From Apostichopus japonicus (Eukaryota; Echinodermata; Holothuroidea; Aspidochirotida; Stichopodidae), in NCBI RefSeq assembly GCF_037975245.1, contig NC_092562.1:22683554-22747553 (forward strand): 64,000 nucleotides of DNA, in the 5' to 3' direction. The notes under the pieces are model-generated. The model was given only the letters and a program-made list of their open reading frames with translations, did no database searches and was not told the DNA's origin. A program made the position numbers and the translations under genes. This document shows, one piece after another, positions 24,530-39,100 of the stretch (position 1 is the stretch's first letter; each line of letters starts with the position of its first letter).

Positions 24530-25459
24530 CTTTTAGGGTACTACAAGTTCTAGGGTGTAAGTAAGTAAGAATGATTTGAGACAAACCATCAGTGTGCGAT
24601 CGCCTAGCCTATGCCGCTAATTTTATGCTCTAGCATAGGCTAGAGTACTGACAGTAGCATAGCCTAACTAAGTTTGGCTTAGTAACTTTCACTGTCTGTT
24701 GCAAGCTTTGAAGTAATACTTGACATTGACATCAATACTGCATAGAAGCATGAAAGCAAAGGCACAATACAGGGCAAAATTACAACAGTAATTTGTTCAT
24801 ACTATGCAGTACTTTTTAATATCCAATTTGCTCGAGGAAAACACCGGTCCAACGTACTTTGGCATAAGACTACCTTACGTTTCGTGTAACCAGGCCCTAC
24901 GCAATTGTAACTATTGATAATCGACTCTCGGCTTACATGACAAAATGATGTATCTACGGAAGCGTAGAATGGACATATACGGCTCTGAACATGTTCATTG
25001 ACGTTTTGATGAGATCCAACACAATTCGTCAAAATAACAAGAATCTGAAAATTGATATTTTGACGACCAATACCAGCTCAAATTGACATTTTGTCATTAT
25101 GCATTAACTCGCAACAATGATTAATATCTTAATACTGTATAAAGTTGACATTTCTTCACCATTATCATCATTCCTTCAAGTTTCCTCATTACGTTAGAGG
25201 AATATAATAGAGAATGTTAAAGCGTTTAATTAAAGCAATGAGAATATTATTTTCCAGGTTGCAGAGAAGAAAAGTGTACTTCACATTTCAATACAATTTC
25301 TTCTCTTCCTGCTATTGGGATACCCTCCCCCCCCCCCCATCCTCACCTACTAACAACCGTCAGAGTAGTCGAATATATATTTCCTGGCTCATGACTTATA
25401 AAGGGAGTGAAGACTCGCTCACAAAGAAAAGTCTGATGCCAGTAATCTGACCTAGTTTC

Positions 25460-25708
<249 letters not shown>

Positions 25709-25994
25709 TTTTATCATTATTTTTTTTTTTGTGTGCAACGTATCCCACTTACCCCCGAGTTTACATGGCACAACTGACCACTATAACGTGCAGATAGTGG
25801 TCGTCATCACCATCACCACCACCATCATCACCACCACATACCATCACCACCACCACGTACCATCACCACCACCACGTACCATCACCACCACTGTCAACAC
25901 CACCATCATCGTCATCCTCACCACCATCGTCATCATCATCGCCATCATCGTCGTCATCATTGTCATCGTCTTTGTCGTCATCATCGTTATTATT

Positions 25995-26025
<31 letters not shown>

Positions 26026-26350
26026 CCACCATCATCGTCACCTCACCACCATCGTCATCATTATAATTATTTTTATCATTATTTTTCTTTGGTGTGTGTG
26101 ACGTATCACGCTTACCGCGTTTACATGGCACAACTGACCACTATAACGTGCAGATAGTGGTCGTCGTCGTCATCATCATCAGCATCATCATGATTATCAT
26201 GATGATATTATGATATTCACCATTATCATTATGATCATGGTGATGGTTAACATCATCATTATAAACAGAAGCTCATCATCATCATCATCAAAAATCACCA
26301 TCATCATTATGATGATCATCATAATGATCATCATCGTCATCATTGTTGTA
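25709..26350. repeat. Duplicated CAT-repeat unit with unique flank
   Basis: The block TTTACATGGCACAACTGACC with ACTATAACGTGCAGATAGTG appears at about 25760-25801 and again at about 26120-26161. Each is preceded by TTTTTATCATTATTTTT and CGTATC and followed by CAT-rich repeat. This is a tandem duplication of roughly 360 bp. Confidence 0.88.
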
Positions 26351-27040
26351 TCATTATTTTTTTTTATCTTTGGTATAGATTGGGGGCGAGGGGATTAATT
26401 GTTGACCTGTTCCCTTTCTCTCTTCCCCATTCCGTCTCCTTCTGCAACAGTCCTCGTTTGCAACATCATCGTTCACCACATTTTGAAGATTCAGTCCAGT
26501 CTCATTCATTTCCAAAGAAAATTTTGTCTACGATCTGCGTATACTCCATTTATAAGTCCATCAGAGAGGAAATGTACATTTAACTCGCATTAACAAAGAC
26601 TCGTCAAGCAGGCTTGCATAGCAATGATGCCAAAACAGTATCTTGTTTCACAATGTTCTTTCAGGGTCATTTAACGTTGTTCGGATTACTTATGTGCCTA
26701 TTACACACACTCTAACACACAGCATTGAACATAGGAAGACTCCAGAAAGTGTTGAGTGCAAGGCTAAGTGGCCATGGTGTTTCTGCAGTCAATAAGCTAG
26801 CTACGAGTACGACAGGCGCGCTATTGAAATAATACAAGTTCTTTTTCAATTGTATGGTTGGATTTGTGTAGACTTACAAGTTGGAGTGTTGCATGCCAAG
26901 TATCGTGAACGCTTCACGAAAGTTCATTAACTTCTACGACTTCTTTGTGAAAGTAAGATTGGAACAACCGATCAAAACATTGATAGGCATCAGAATCGAT
27001 CGAAGTATTTCAACTCAGCAACTCGACTAAAATTGCCAAG

Positions 27041-27146
27041 ATGGCTGGGGTTATACTAGAAAATATGAGTACCAAAAAGATTCTAATCTTTTGTGGTATT
27101 CTCTTATTTTTGCAGATAGTATGTTTCCTCGTAGGGGGAATAATTG
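27041..27146 (+). CDS. WLS: WLS exon 1 (start codon, signal-anchor helix)
   Basis: ATG 27041, donor GTAAGT at 27147. Encodes [20 protein letters not shown] then a hydrophobic helix ending FLVGGII. The opening MAGxIxENMSTKK is diagnostic of Wntless. Confidence 0.96.
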
Positions 27147-30100
27147 GTAAGTATTTAACGGTGTTGTCTACCACTTATTTAATAGCCCATGGCATGATTA
27201 GGCCTTCTAATATGTTAGTGGTACTGGTAGGCCATTACTTAGGCCTACCACAAGATAGATTATACCATATAGCCTGGCTATACAAGTATGCAAAGTCCCC
27301 AAGTCAAAGCATGGACAATGTTCCTTACTTTGCACGTAACCTGTGTGTTAAACCTTCAATATACATTCGACCAGGAAGGTCTAAACAATCTTTAAATGAT
27401 AGGATTGTTAACAGATAGAATGCCATACAGTACATAATCTGCTAAGTGCATCCATTACAAGAATTGTTCCCCAGATTTCTGGTCCATTCGCAGAGTGTGA
27501 GGGAATGAAAAATTCAGACAGTTTATAACATCGCCTTTGATTATCCAACACATTAGTTGGACACATGCGCAGGAAGGTGTATTGCCTAGCCCGATTACAG
27601 ATGGCGTTATGTAAGACCTGGCTCGCCAGCCCTCTGTAATAATATTTCAGGAGCAGAGCAAGCCATTCAAAGGACAAATTTAATAAATGACCTCGTGCAT
27701 GGGCCTGGTTAATGTTTTGCACTGACCCTGTGTTGACAACATGGGACCCAATCTTATTTTCTCTGAGTAGCAAATGGGCCAAAATTTTGGTAACAGCGTA
27801 CATCGACATCATCGTGTGATTGTTAACTACATGATGGTACCAAAAAGATTGTAGAGTGAAGGATTGGTTATTCATGTTTTTAATGGATGCAAATTGAGGC
27901 TTTAAAGCAAAATGGAGATTGACGAACTGCTAAAGCATTTAATCCTCAGTAGTCATAAATGTCATAGACATGTAGCAATTTGTAACACATTTTGCATAGC
28001 AAATACTGAAGCTATATGTGATACCAAGTAAATTAAAAAAATCACTGAACATGAGTATTTATGCCAAAAATTTGACCAAAATCAGCTTGAAAAGCTGCTT
28101 TTATTGCACTATTTGGATCATAACATGAGACCTATGAAACTAGGATTTCTATTGTACAGTGTGGTACAGTGTGCAGTAAATATATATCAATCCATAGTTA
28201 TGGACATCTAATTCTACATGCACATGATAAAATAATGGTTACAAGGATGTATGCCAATTCACCTTAATAGTGTAAATAATAATTTCCCATTTCTAAATTT
28301 ATTCGTACTGCAATATTATATAACTCCATCAATTCTACCAGACCTATACAAAAGGCCTTCATTATTCTTTCAAATTTGTTTCTCCAAATGAATGGTGATA
28401 CATTTGGCCTTTTGTTTTTGTTCTTGAGGCTACCATGGATTCAGTCCAGAGCCAAACCTTAAGATTTGGACTCATTCATGAGCGAAACTTTTTATTTAGC
28501 CCACAGTGGTTAATAAACTGGTACTAAATATCACAGCTTTACCACACTTCATCTCAGTGAATGCTCTCTGGTGTTCCAATGTTCAAAAGAACAACTTGCT
28601 GTTTTGTCTATGATGATCATTGACAAGGACAGGTAATAAATAGCAGGATGCTTTGAATTTTAGAGTTTTAATGTGCATTCCATTGTGACTATGTCACACC
28701 TTGATATTTAAAGAACCCCATCTAAATTCAGTGGAATGAACTAGATGTGGTGTGAGTACAATACTGTAGTTATTATTTGGTTGGTAAATAATTTACAGCA
28801 GTGTTCTCAGTTTAGTTGGTAATTTGATCAAGGATGTCAACTATTTACTCAAAAGAAAACCATGTTTGATCTCCCCAAGATATTTTCACTACACAAGGGT
28901 TATTTAATGATTTGTTTCAATCTCTAAAATTATGTAACTGAGACATTGTTTGTAAATATATGTATATCACATCAAAGAAGAAATTTTTGTTAAAAAGTTT
29001 CAATTTTTTTTTAAACTTGTCATTTTACTGTTTGAATTTACAAATGTAACTTGACTTGTCCAGTTATTGACCCATATTTCTCCTTTATGAGATTTAAATA
29101 TGGAATAGCATCAATTGATCTATAAAATGTTCAAAATTTACTCTCACAGAGCTACTTTAAATAGGAATTAGGAACCAAAATTCCAACAAATTATTACCAT
29201 TAAAACATGGAGACACCTGACCTTAACCGTATCAAGGTCAGACCCAGAAACTGATAATGTCTTGAGAAGAAAGATTCTGTTTTCTTTCTTTAATTTAAAA
29301 TGTCTTCATTTAAACTTATATTCCTTATGATTGCTAACACAAATTGTTTTGGAACTGTCACATATTTAACCCTTTACACACCCACCCCTCTTATTGAATT
29401 AGTTGCCTTGATCAGATTTTGTACACCAGTACACCTACCCTCTCAGCATGGAGTTCTTGTGGTTCAAGTTTCCTGTTTAAATGGTACTGTATCTGCTAGT
29501 TTAATAGGGGGGAATGGTATGTGAACTGTGTGGACAGGTTTGTCAATGTAGATTTATACCGTAGCCTTTGGCATGAAGCAGACAACTAAAAGGAACACAC
29601 TTCAGGTGTCCTTTTTGTATTAAAACGACTTTAACATAGAATTTACTATTTATGAAATAGCTGGGGTTGAGGTTTCATAATAAGGGTTATTGTTGGAGGA
29701 TATTCAACCAGAGTATATTAATTAGATGTCCTGTTCATATCTTGGCTGTTGCCAAACAAATTAACTACATTATATCTCCATCCATTTTAGCAGTAATTGT
29801 AGAATTTATTCATTGTTTGTCAAGGTCACCATTTATCCAGCTTTACAGTGTATCAGAAAAGTTAAAATTGTTAATCACTTGGCATGAACTAGTACTGTAG
29901 TGTACAGTAGAACACTATGTGGGTATGTTATGTAAGAGGATAACAAAGATTTTTTTGGTCATACAGTATGTAATATATACATATACACAGTACTAGCCAA
30001 TACACATGGACATAGCTTAATTGGGAGGGGGGATGTCTCACCCCCCTCACCAATAATTGGCTTGAATCTCCAATAATTGAAAAATTGGTGGTCAAAAACA

Positions 30101-33100
30101 TGACAGTTGGAAAATTTGATTTATATTGTATGCAACATCTTTTAAAATGATTTAAGCTGATTGCACTCTTTGACTGGATAATTCTGATTTCTGAGTCAAT
30201 AATATGCTTTTTCTAATATTTCTAATTTTAGGCTTACATTATCACAAGATTTGACAAAATTTGAACTAACAATAAACTGAAATCTTGTTTAGTCCTTGTA
30301 CAATCCACAATAAAGTTGAAAATACTACAAATTAACTTTAAAATTGTCTGAATACGGCTGGTTTGCGTTAAATAGTACCTTAACATATTACTAAGTATCC
30401 AGAATAGCATATTTAAGGTAGAAAGAATTGACCACCCACTCTGTTAAATGCTACTGAAAATTTGGAACTTGCGGTTCTGCACCCCTTAAATAGCCATTGG
30501 GGTAAAAGTTTGACTTGTGTCACAGATAGTGGTAGTTTACTGTACAGCAGAGATGTCTGTAGACATGTGTGAATGGCCCAGTACAGTAGTACAGTGGCCC
30601 AGTACATGTATCCAAAATATCCAAAACTCCCTGGTGTGCTGAAACAGTAACATTGCTGAACTGGTGTGAAGAGTCTCTCTACCAACACTGACAGTATTGG
30701 CGAGACATGGTTAAAAGAAGAAACAATAAATGAAGATGTTGTACATGATTTTACATTAAAAGTCAACTCAAGAAAGAAATCAGTTTCTAATAGCCAACCC
30801 TTAAATTTGGTTCCTTACAAGAAGATGATAAGTAACTGACATTTCTGACGTTTTTATCATCTGCACATTGCTGCAGTAATTCCATGGTATATCCATGCAT
30901 ACATACATACTGTACATAATAAGTTACAACATTTCATACTAGATCTACAGTAGGCAGTAGAAGTACATTGCATTTTGTTATTCAAGTGACTCACAGCAGG
31001 GAGCAGAAACAGCTCCCCAGTTACAGTAGATACTCTACACCACAGTATAGTATGGGACAATGTACAGTTAACCTGAATTAACCCTCTGGTGGAGTTTTAT
31101 TGTCAATACAAATGCTTTGAAGGCTCTATTTAATAGGATTTTGAGGACAAAGTGGGTTTAAGATAAGTCTTTTTTAAATTGTCATTTAAGGGCAATAAAA
31201 AGTCCCAACCCTATTGTTATTTTAATATTGTTTGCCAGCTCTGTGGTTAATCTAAAAGTTGACACACAGTATCCAAAGAAAATAAAGATTTTTTTCGAAC
31301 TCTACTGTATGACAGTAAAGTTCCTGTGAACAAAGTGAAGGACATACAGTGGCATCTCTTAAAATTCTGAGAAAGGACAGTGAAATGTTGACCTCATACT
31401 TTATCAGAGCCTAGAGGATAAACTTTGATTGATTTGTAGTCATACTGTACCATGTACAGGTATGGATAAATAATGGTGACTAATGGTTGTTCCTCTTCTT
31501 GTTCACAATGTCAAAAATTACTGTACAGTAGGTGGAAGGAGCTTCATGAATTTTTCTTGGGATTTCCACATATTTAAGGGATTCCTTAAGAGTCTGAATA
31601 AATTTATTGAAACTTAAAGGGAAGCAGTGCTCCCAAGGCAATAAAACACAAAAGAGTAAGAAGTCAAATTAAAAGGAAATTAAACATGAAAAGCAGCAGG
31701 CTGTTAATAAAAGGGCAAGAAAGACATCCTATGTAATTAGCGAATTAGGTCATTGGGTAATTAATTAAAAAGAGGTAATTAAGATAAACTGTAGGATTGT
31801 TATGTCTCCAAACTTATACCTAAGTATCATGTGTGGTATCTATTCCCCATTCTAAAGGATTCCTGAGATACTAGAGGACACATTGTCATGATCCTAGAAA
31901 GTAAACTAATTTGGAAGGGGGCTCCCTGGGGTTGAGAGTGGATCAAGTTGTTCTTGTTATTGTGCCAACCTCTATCTTGGTTGACATGTTGTTAAAAACA
32001 AAAAAATAGGTAAAAAGATAGGTAATATATTGAATATACTATGACAAAGTGTACTGTGCTATAGCTAAGATGTTATGAACATAATTATGTAGCCGGTCAA
32101 CCATACTTTTTGTACATTAAAATTGGGGAGGCATTTGAGATCGGCATTAAACCTGAATGACTAATAATCAACAACGGTTTACTGTACATCATATAGTGGG
32201 ATAGTCATCAGATGTATGGCAGTAATACACAGCATGGTTAATGTTGGATTGGGTGAAACAAAGGAACTATGTGTGATGCATTGCAAAAGCCTCTATTTAA
32301 TAATTTAATTTGCTTTTGCAGTTTTCATTCTGTGACCCCACATATTAACCCTAGATCTATATTGATGAAATTGTTGCTAGAGATATGCTATGTTTTTGTG
32401 TTAGATTTGGTATGGTGGTGTTGACTTTCCTTGGTTACCCATAAATTGCTACCATCTACAGAGCTACTGTACTGTAGATAACATACTGTAGAGGATACAT
32501 TATGTTCACAAAGACACTGTACATAGTGACTGATCGACAGTCTTTTTCTAATTTCTGATTCGCAGCTCCTTCACCTACGACCACGCTGAGGGTATTGGCA
32601 ACCAAATGCATAGACCACACGCAGAACCACCGAAAGCTGTTCCCCCCGAGAGGGAAGCATGGTTGCGACAGACTGGACAACTTCGAAGAGGCACTTACCA
32701 GGCACATCCCTGCCAGCGACATCACCTTCTCCTTCCAGATACCCCATGGCAAATTAGAAATGTCCAGGCTGTTCCAGTTTATGGTTGGAGTTTTAACACT
32801 GGACATAGAACACACAAATGAAGTCGCCGTCGGTAGGTTCATCCGGTGGTCATCTGCATGGCCCCAGTTCCCAAAAGTGTTTTGCATATTCAATATGTAC
32901 AGTAGCATTCTTATTGACTGGTATTAATAAAATTCTTATTAATACCTCTGTGTTTTTGCTTAGTGTGTGATCATGATTCTGAGCAACTCTGAGCTCTCCA
33001 TGGCTTTGCAATGGTAACAAAAAAAACACAAGAAAACTTACACTATTTCACAAAGAATTGCTATTCCCAAGCATCAATTCTGGTGATTTTTACAACCTGG

Positions 33101-36100
33101 ATTTTTTGCCATGTGGTTAAGAAGATTATCGCAGAATAGAAAGTGTCCACTGTAGGTGAAAAAATTAAGTGAAAACCCAGCAAAAGTCAGTAATGTATAC
33201 ATGTCTTGATGGGTGTCTTAGTTTGATGAGTCATTGACTGGAGTAATGTACTGTACATGGAGAGTCGGTTTTAACAACCCATGTGTCGCATGTACGCCCC
33301 CCCCCCCCCTATGTGGAATCTCTGATTTGCCTTTGTACCTCTGTAGGTTTGGAACGTATTTGTCCTGTCAATCAAACACAAATAGTTACTTAAAGGCATA
33401 GCACCACTCGTCCACTCTCCTGTGAACACGCCTTTAAAAGTGGCACCCACTGAGGGTGACCAGAGAGGGGGGGCTGCTTGAGGGTTTGCGCCGTGGAGAA
33501 CTCTGCCAATCTATGTGACACAGACTCTTGCAGGTCAATCTCTGTAACTTTGCTCTATCTGAGAATTGAAACCACCGTAGATATTTAATCGTATATATGT
33601 CAGCAGGACATATAGATTGAGAATGTACATTTTCCCATTTTCTTTTCCTCTTCAGGTACGGATCCAACACTAAGCATGGTGATTACAATGGGCTACAATA
33701 ACGTGCCTGATGGGAATGGCGAGTGGGAGCTTCTGTACCAAGTCAATGAAACACGTAAACTAAGCTGTTTCTTGGAGGTATTTTAACATAATCTAATTAT
33801 GTTTAGTTCGATATGCTGTGAAACTTTTTCAAGTTTCACTTCAAAACAAAATCAGTTGCATTTTTTTTGCCCCCTCAAATCTAGGGCTATTGTGTGGTTC
33901 ATCTTTGAAAATGTACAAAAACAATAACACTGGCATGGATTACAAAGACTTTATTCTAGTGCATGGGTGAAGTAACACCAAGTGCGGTATCACACCACAG
34001 GAAGCTCTCCAGGGGTACCAAGGTGGACAATTAACTTTGAAACCTTCATTGACTCCATAAGAAGGCTCAGGCACAGAGTGGTGTTGACTTTTGCTTCATA
34101 TGTTAGTCTAAAAAACAAGTTAAAAAGTGTCAAGGGTGGGATTCTGGGGTTGTTGCAATAATTATATGTAACTAGAGCGACTTGTTATTTTGTCAAAATT
34201 GTTGTACGGTTGAAAATGAGAAGAATTGAGACATGATTCAAGTACAGTAGCAATACTCAAGTTATTGATCTATTTTGATACAATTTTTTGTTTTGACGCC
34301 TCAGATGGAAGAATTGGTACTTATCAAAAATTCAGTAGTGTGCTTGTTCTGGACTCAATAGAGACATACATTGCAAACATTTGTGTAGGAAAACTTTGAT
34401 GATATTTGGTTACGATGCGGAAGGCTCAGTAAACCTTTGCCATCATGCTGGCGTGTGTGCATGTGCATGTGTTAATGTGATGGCTAGCTTGTAAACACGA
34501 TATCTCAACAAATACAAGTTCAATCAATGTCATACTTTGTAGATAGATGCCCTATGATTAGTAGATGTGCCCTATCACTATTGGTTCTCATCTCATGAAT
34601 ATTACTGAGTGGGTGGGACATAATGCTAAATTTTGTTCATACTGGTCAGATGGTGATGTTGATACATAATAAGCATAAATTTCATCATGTCTCCAACTTG
34701 ATGTCATTATTATTGATCAAATTACAAGAAACGGCTGTCAAAAACAAGACAAGAACCAAGTGTTCCAAGGTTTTCATCCTTGGTATATTAGGTGTGTTAC
34801 ACTAAGTTCATACTATCAACCGTGGTGATTTTTGCAGCCAATTCGGACAATTTTCCTAATGCTAATACCTCTCTAAACTGTACTCCAATTTCATGCTCCC
34901 AAAGCACTGTTATTGACAGTACAAACAGTTCCTAACCTTGAACTGATAGAAACATGATATTCATTTTCTGCTCTTACTGACAATACAAGTGCTCTGAAGC
35001 GGGACATGACACTACAGTATAGAAAACATTGTCCTAACTGGGTGGATTTTTGTGTGCATCATGAATATTCATCAGTTAACATAAAATTCCTAATCAGATA
35101 TATCTCTTGAATTAGCTTCATACATGTACTTGGATAATACCATGTAAGTTATAGATACATGATACATTTGACCTCATTAATATTCATGAATGTTTCTGTT
35201 TTTATACTATGTCACTAGATAGGCTTTTTCAACACAATGCCTGATTCCTGGAACCTTCCTTTATATGTTGCTGCATTAGTCAATAGACAATCCCTCCTCA
35301 TTTTGGTATGCACAACTTCATGAATTAAGTACATGTATGGCTTACCACACTGTGAATATGATTGGGCATCGAAACCACTAAACGGTTTTGTTTGCTTGTT
35401 TAATTCCTTGCCGGAGACAGAAGGAATCTGTATGATGGTGATGGCATGTGTGTGTGTGTGTGTGACACTTGCTTGTAAACGCTGTAACTCAAAATGTTAA
35501 TGGTGGATTAACTTCATACTTGGTATGTGGATTTGTCTTATTTGCATACAACTTACAAGAATCCTATTCTGTGAAGTTCAGTGGTCATTTGAGGTCTACA
35601 GAGGTCAAAGTCTGAAAACTTTGTGAACACAATATTAAACTCAACAAGAAGATCTTTGTTGAATTTCATACATATGGTAAGCAGGTCCAGCTTGATGGGT
35701 ACAAGAACCCTATTGAAATTGGTGGAGATCAAATGACATTAGCAATTCACAACTTTAAGTCTGAAATCTTGTAAACATGATAACTCAAAAATGACATCTT
35801 TCTCGAACTTTATAGGTAGTATGTAAATCCAGCTTGGTGAGTGCAAGAACCCTATTGGAATTGGTAGAGGTCAACGGGTCAAAGTCTGAAAAACCTTCAA
35901 GCATGATAACTCCAAAATTCAAGCTACAATTACTCTGCAAACTTCTCTAATGCTATAATTTTCTGTTGGTGAACATTGTTTGGTCAAATTCAGTTCAGTT
36001 TAGTTGAAGGGGCTCTATAGGTCTTTGACAAAACAAAACAATAACATACAGTCATCCAGGACATGAAACCGGCTTGGTCTTGCTTTAACACACACTTAGG

Positions 36101-39100
36101 GGCTCTTATCAGTTTTCACCCTCTGAGCTTCAAGGGTTAACAGGTTATCTCAAATGGTGGAAAATTGGCTAAAGCCTAAAGGAGCCAACACTTAACCTCA
36201 GATGGTCTCAGAATTGGCCATTGTCTCTATGATTTATACTACTGTAGATGACTTTTGCTTTGGCAGTAAGTTGTGAAACTATTTCACAGCTTGGATAAAC
36301 AAAGTCATGTAGAGTTCTCATTCATCAGCAACAATTATTAAGTGGATGATTGGTAGCAGAGCTGATTTGCATATCTCAAAGTTGGTAACAGAAAATGTCC
36401 TTTAAATCATACTTCTATGTGTCTATATTTCACATAGGAAGACTGTTCTTTCTGGATTTTGAAATATTTTGGAATAAAAATTTTATACAATAAAAAACTT
36501 ACCAGTGGATTCAATGGTTGATGTCCACAAAGGAAGGGTTATAAATAAGAGATGGAAATCTTTTCTGGTTTTCACTTAATTTTTTCACAACTTTAACGCA
36601 CTTATTCTACATAATTAGTCAGGTAGTTATTTGGAATTTTGAGCAACTTGTCTGGCCAAGAATCACAAAGCTTTCTGTTTTGACATTTTTTGACCAATAC
36701 CAGAAACTAAGTGGACTCCAACCCAATGATTATCATCTTTTGGTGATGCTAAATTCTTATGGTGAAGCAGAATCTTCCCAATTGATATTCAAGTCAAAGG
36801 AGCATGGTGATGAAAGAAAGGTGCCAAGAAATTGTAATTTTACCATCTCTGTTGTCATATCAAAAACCATCTCTTGTTGGAAATAAACATTTTCAACTGA
36901 ATCATGCTCTTAAAGGCATTGAAGAATTAATTTCCCCAAACCGTGTTCCGCCCTCTGAAAAAGTTAACTTTCCGTTGCTTGCAAATGACGTTTTCTTCTT
37001 GTCGCTACAAAATGCAGACATTAATGAAATGTGATACCTTGTTATCTTTTATCTAGACCAGAGATGTCCACGCTGCTATGTACACTGTGTTGTAGGTATT
37101 GACCCTTGCTGTATGTATTGACTGTACAAGTGTCTAATTACCGACAGTAGCAAGCTGTGTGTGTACTTTCTGGGATCGATGGTGGTGTCTAACACTTCTA
37201 TTACACCTCATTCGAAACTAGGTCAGATTACCTGCATGAGACGTTTCTTTGTGAGCGAGTCTTAACACCCTTTAAGCTAGCTTTATAAAGTAAAGCTACC
37301 AATACCTGATATGTTTGCGTCACAAATATTCGTTGCACAAAGCTTCCACTCGAGTAGATGCATCATTTGAAATATCATTTTCATGTTTAATATTACAGGG
37401 AGAAGGAGATGCAGAAAATACATCATTAGCAGTATCATTTTCGTGTTTCTGTTTCCTTGTTTATCATTACAGGGGAAAGAGAATGCAGTAGATATATCAT
37501 TTACATTATCATTTTCATGTTTTTGATTCCATGTTTTTTATTACAGGGGGAAGAAGATACAGAAGATACATCATTAACAGTATCATTTTCACATTTTTGT
37601 TTCCATGTTTTTTATTACAGGGGGAAGAAGATGGATATGGAGAGTACTATGACTGCGATCCTTTGGCATTATTTGAATTGAGCAGTGTTCATCATAAGCA
37701 CTACCTCGTCAATATCAGACTCCCAATAGAGGACGAAAACTTGCAAGAAATTAATCAAGATATTGGTTCCATTAAAGACCTTCACATAGTGGTTTGTATT
37801 CTTACATTCATTGCTTAACCCCCTTCCTACCCCCCCTTCACTCCCACTTTTTTTAATGCACAACTTGAGGATGTTTCTAGAACTCAATTTTGATTGTTTT
37901 GGTCTGTTCTCAAGAAATTCAAGAGATATTTACAATTTGTGATGGCAGAATAAATAATAAATACGTCATTTATATAGCGCTAAATCTCAAAAAGTATCAA
38001 AGGGCTTCACAAAAAACAAAAACAATGAAAATGAAATAAATACAGTGAAAACAAATAATAACCTAATAAAAATAATCCTAAAATACCAACACAAAAAAGG
38101 AAAATACAATAAGAGGTTATTAAAAATACAATAGGAGGTTATATAAAAAACAAACAAACAATAGGAGGTTATAAAAGTACAATAAGAGGTTATAACAAAC
38201 AAGAGGTTATAAAAAGGTAATATTACGTAAAATAACTTTAAAAAAAATACGTCTTCAAACGACATTTATATATTGGCAGAAATGAGACATTTCAGCAAAT
38301 GTTGAACAGAGTATTGCTATTGATGGTATGCATCATTTAGGTGAAAACCACAATCTTATCGCTGGTATTATAACACAGATGTGGTCCATGAATCGGATAC
38401 CAACATTTTATATGCAGGCGACCGACATACCTCGTCCTGCACTCACAGTTACTGAATTTTGATTTGTCAGGTCCATTATATGATTTTATTTTGGTTATAT
38501 ATGCCTCTGGACTGTTATTACCTAATTTAAATGTTCCAGGAAGAAAGATCCTCGATACTGCATGACACAAAGACCGTATGATTTTTCCATTAAAATTTGA
38601 TGCTCTCTTTTTAACGACAACTTCCGCTCGTCACTTTGTTTGCTTTCTCGACCTACCGCCAGGAGATCCACCAGACAGGAGGTTTTACGATCATCTGGCT
38701 CACCATGAAATCTGTCTTCTTTCCTCTGGTCCTCGGCATGATGATCTTCTTTCAAAGACGTGTCAACCAGCTGGGACGTGCCCCACTCCTTATGGAAAAG
38801 TAAGAATTATAAGGAAGCAGAGAGGCCGCGACCGGTGATATACTTGTCGGCAATTCATTAATGACATGAATATTCATATGTTTAAATTCTTGTCCTGATG
38901 TGTTGCCTCGGTGTAAGACTGCTTATTACTTTAGAATTTAATCTCGAATGTTTTTACTTTACAGGGTTTTCACATTTTAGCTTAGCTTGCCAGATAGTGT
39001 TAAAGGGATAGCATGATAGTTGGTAGTTATTGTAATGGTTATTTATGTAAAGCAAAAACAGAACATAGTCCACACTGTTAGTTAAACCCCCCATATCAAG

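Larger units (their letters stand above)
33778..37620. other. WLS intron 3
   Basis: 3.8-kb intron holding MITE family A copy 2 (34840-35042), a TG repeat near 35449-35464, MITE family B copy 1 (36909-37276) and the 74-bp splice-acceptor repeat array that leads into exon 4. Confidence 0.65.

Noticed and set aside
27041-27418. 125-codon frame beginning at the WLS start
   Set aside because: Only the first 35 codons are WLS. The rest reads through the exon 1 donor into intron, and homology resumes at 32566.
30413-30766. 117-codon minus-strand frame in WLS intron 1
   Set aside because: No recognisable motif and skewed composition; likely chance.
32456-32908. 150-codon minus-strand frame
   Set aside because: Shadow of WLS exon 2 on the opposite strand; the plus-strand reading has clear homology and splice sites.
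38578-38838. 86-codon plus frame and minus frame over WLS exon 5
   Set aside because: Wrong frames. The correct reading starts at 38663 with EIHQTGGFT after a splice acceptor.
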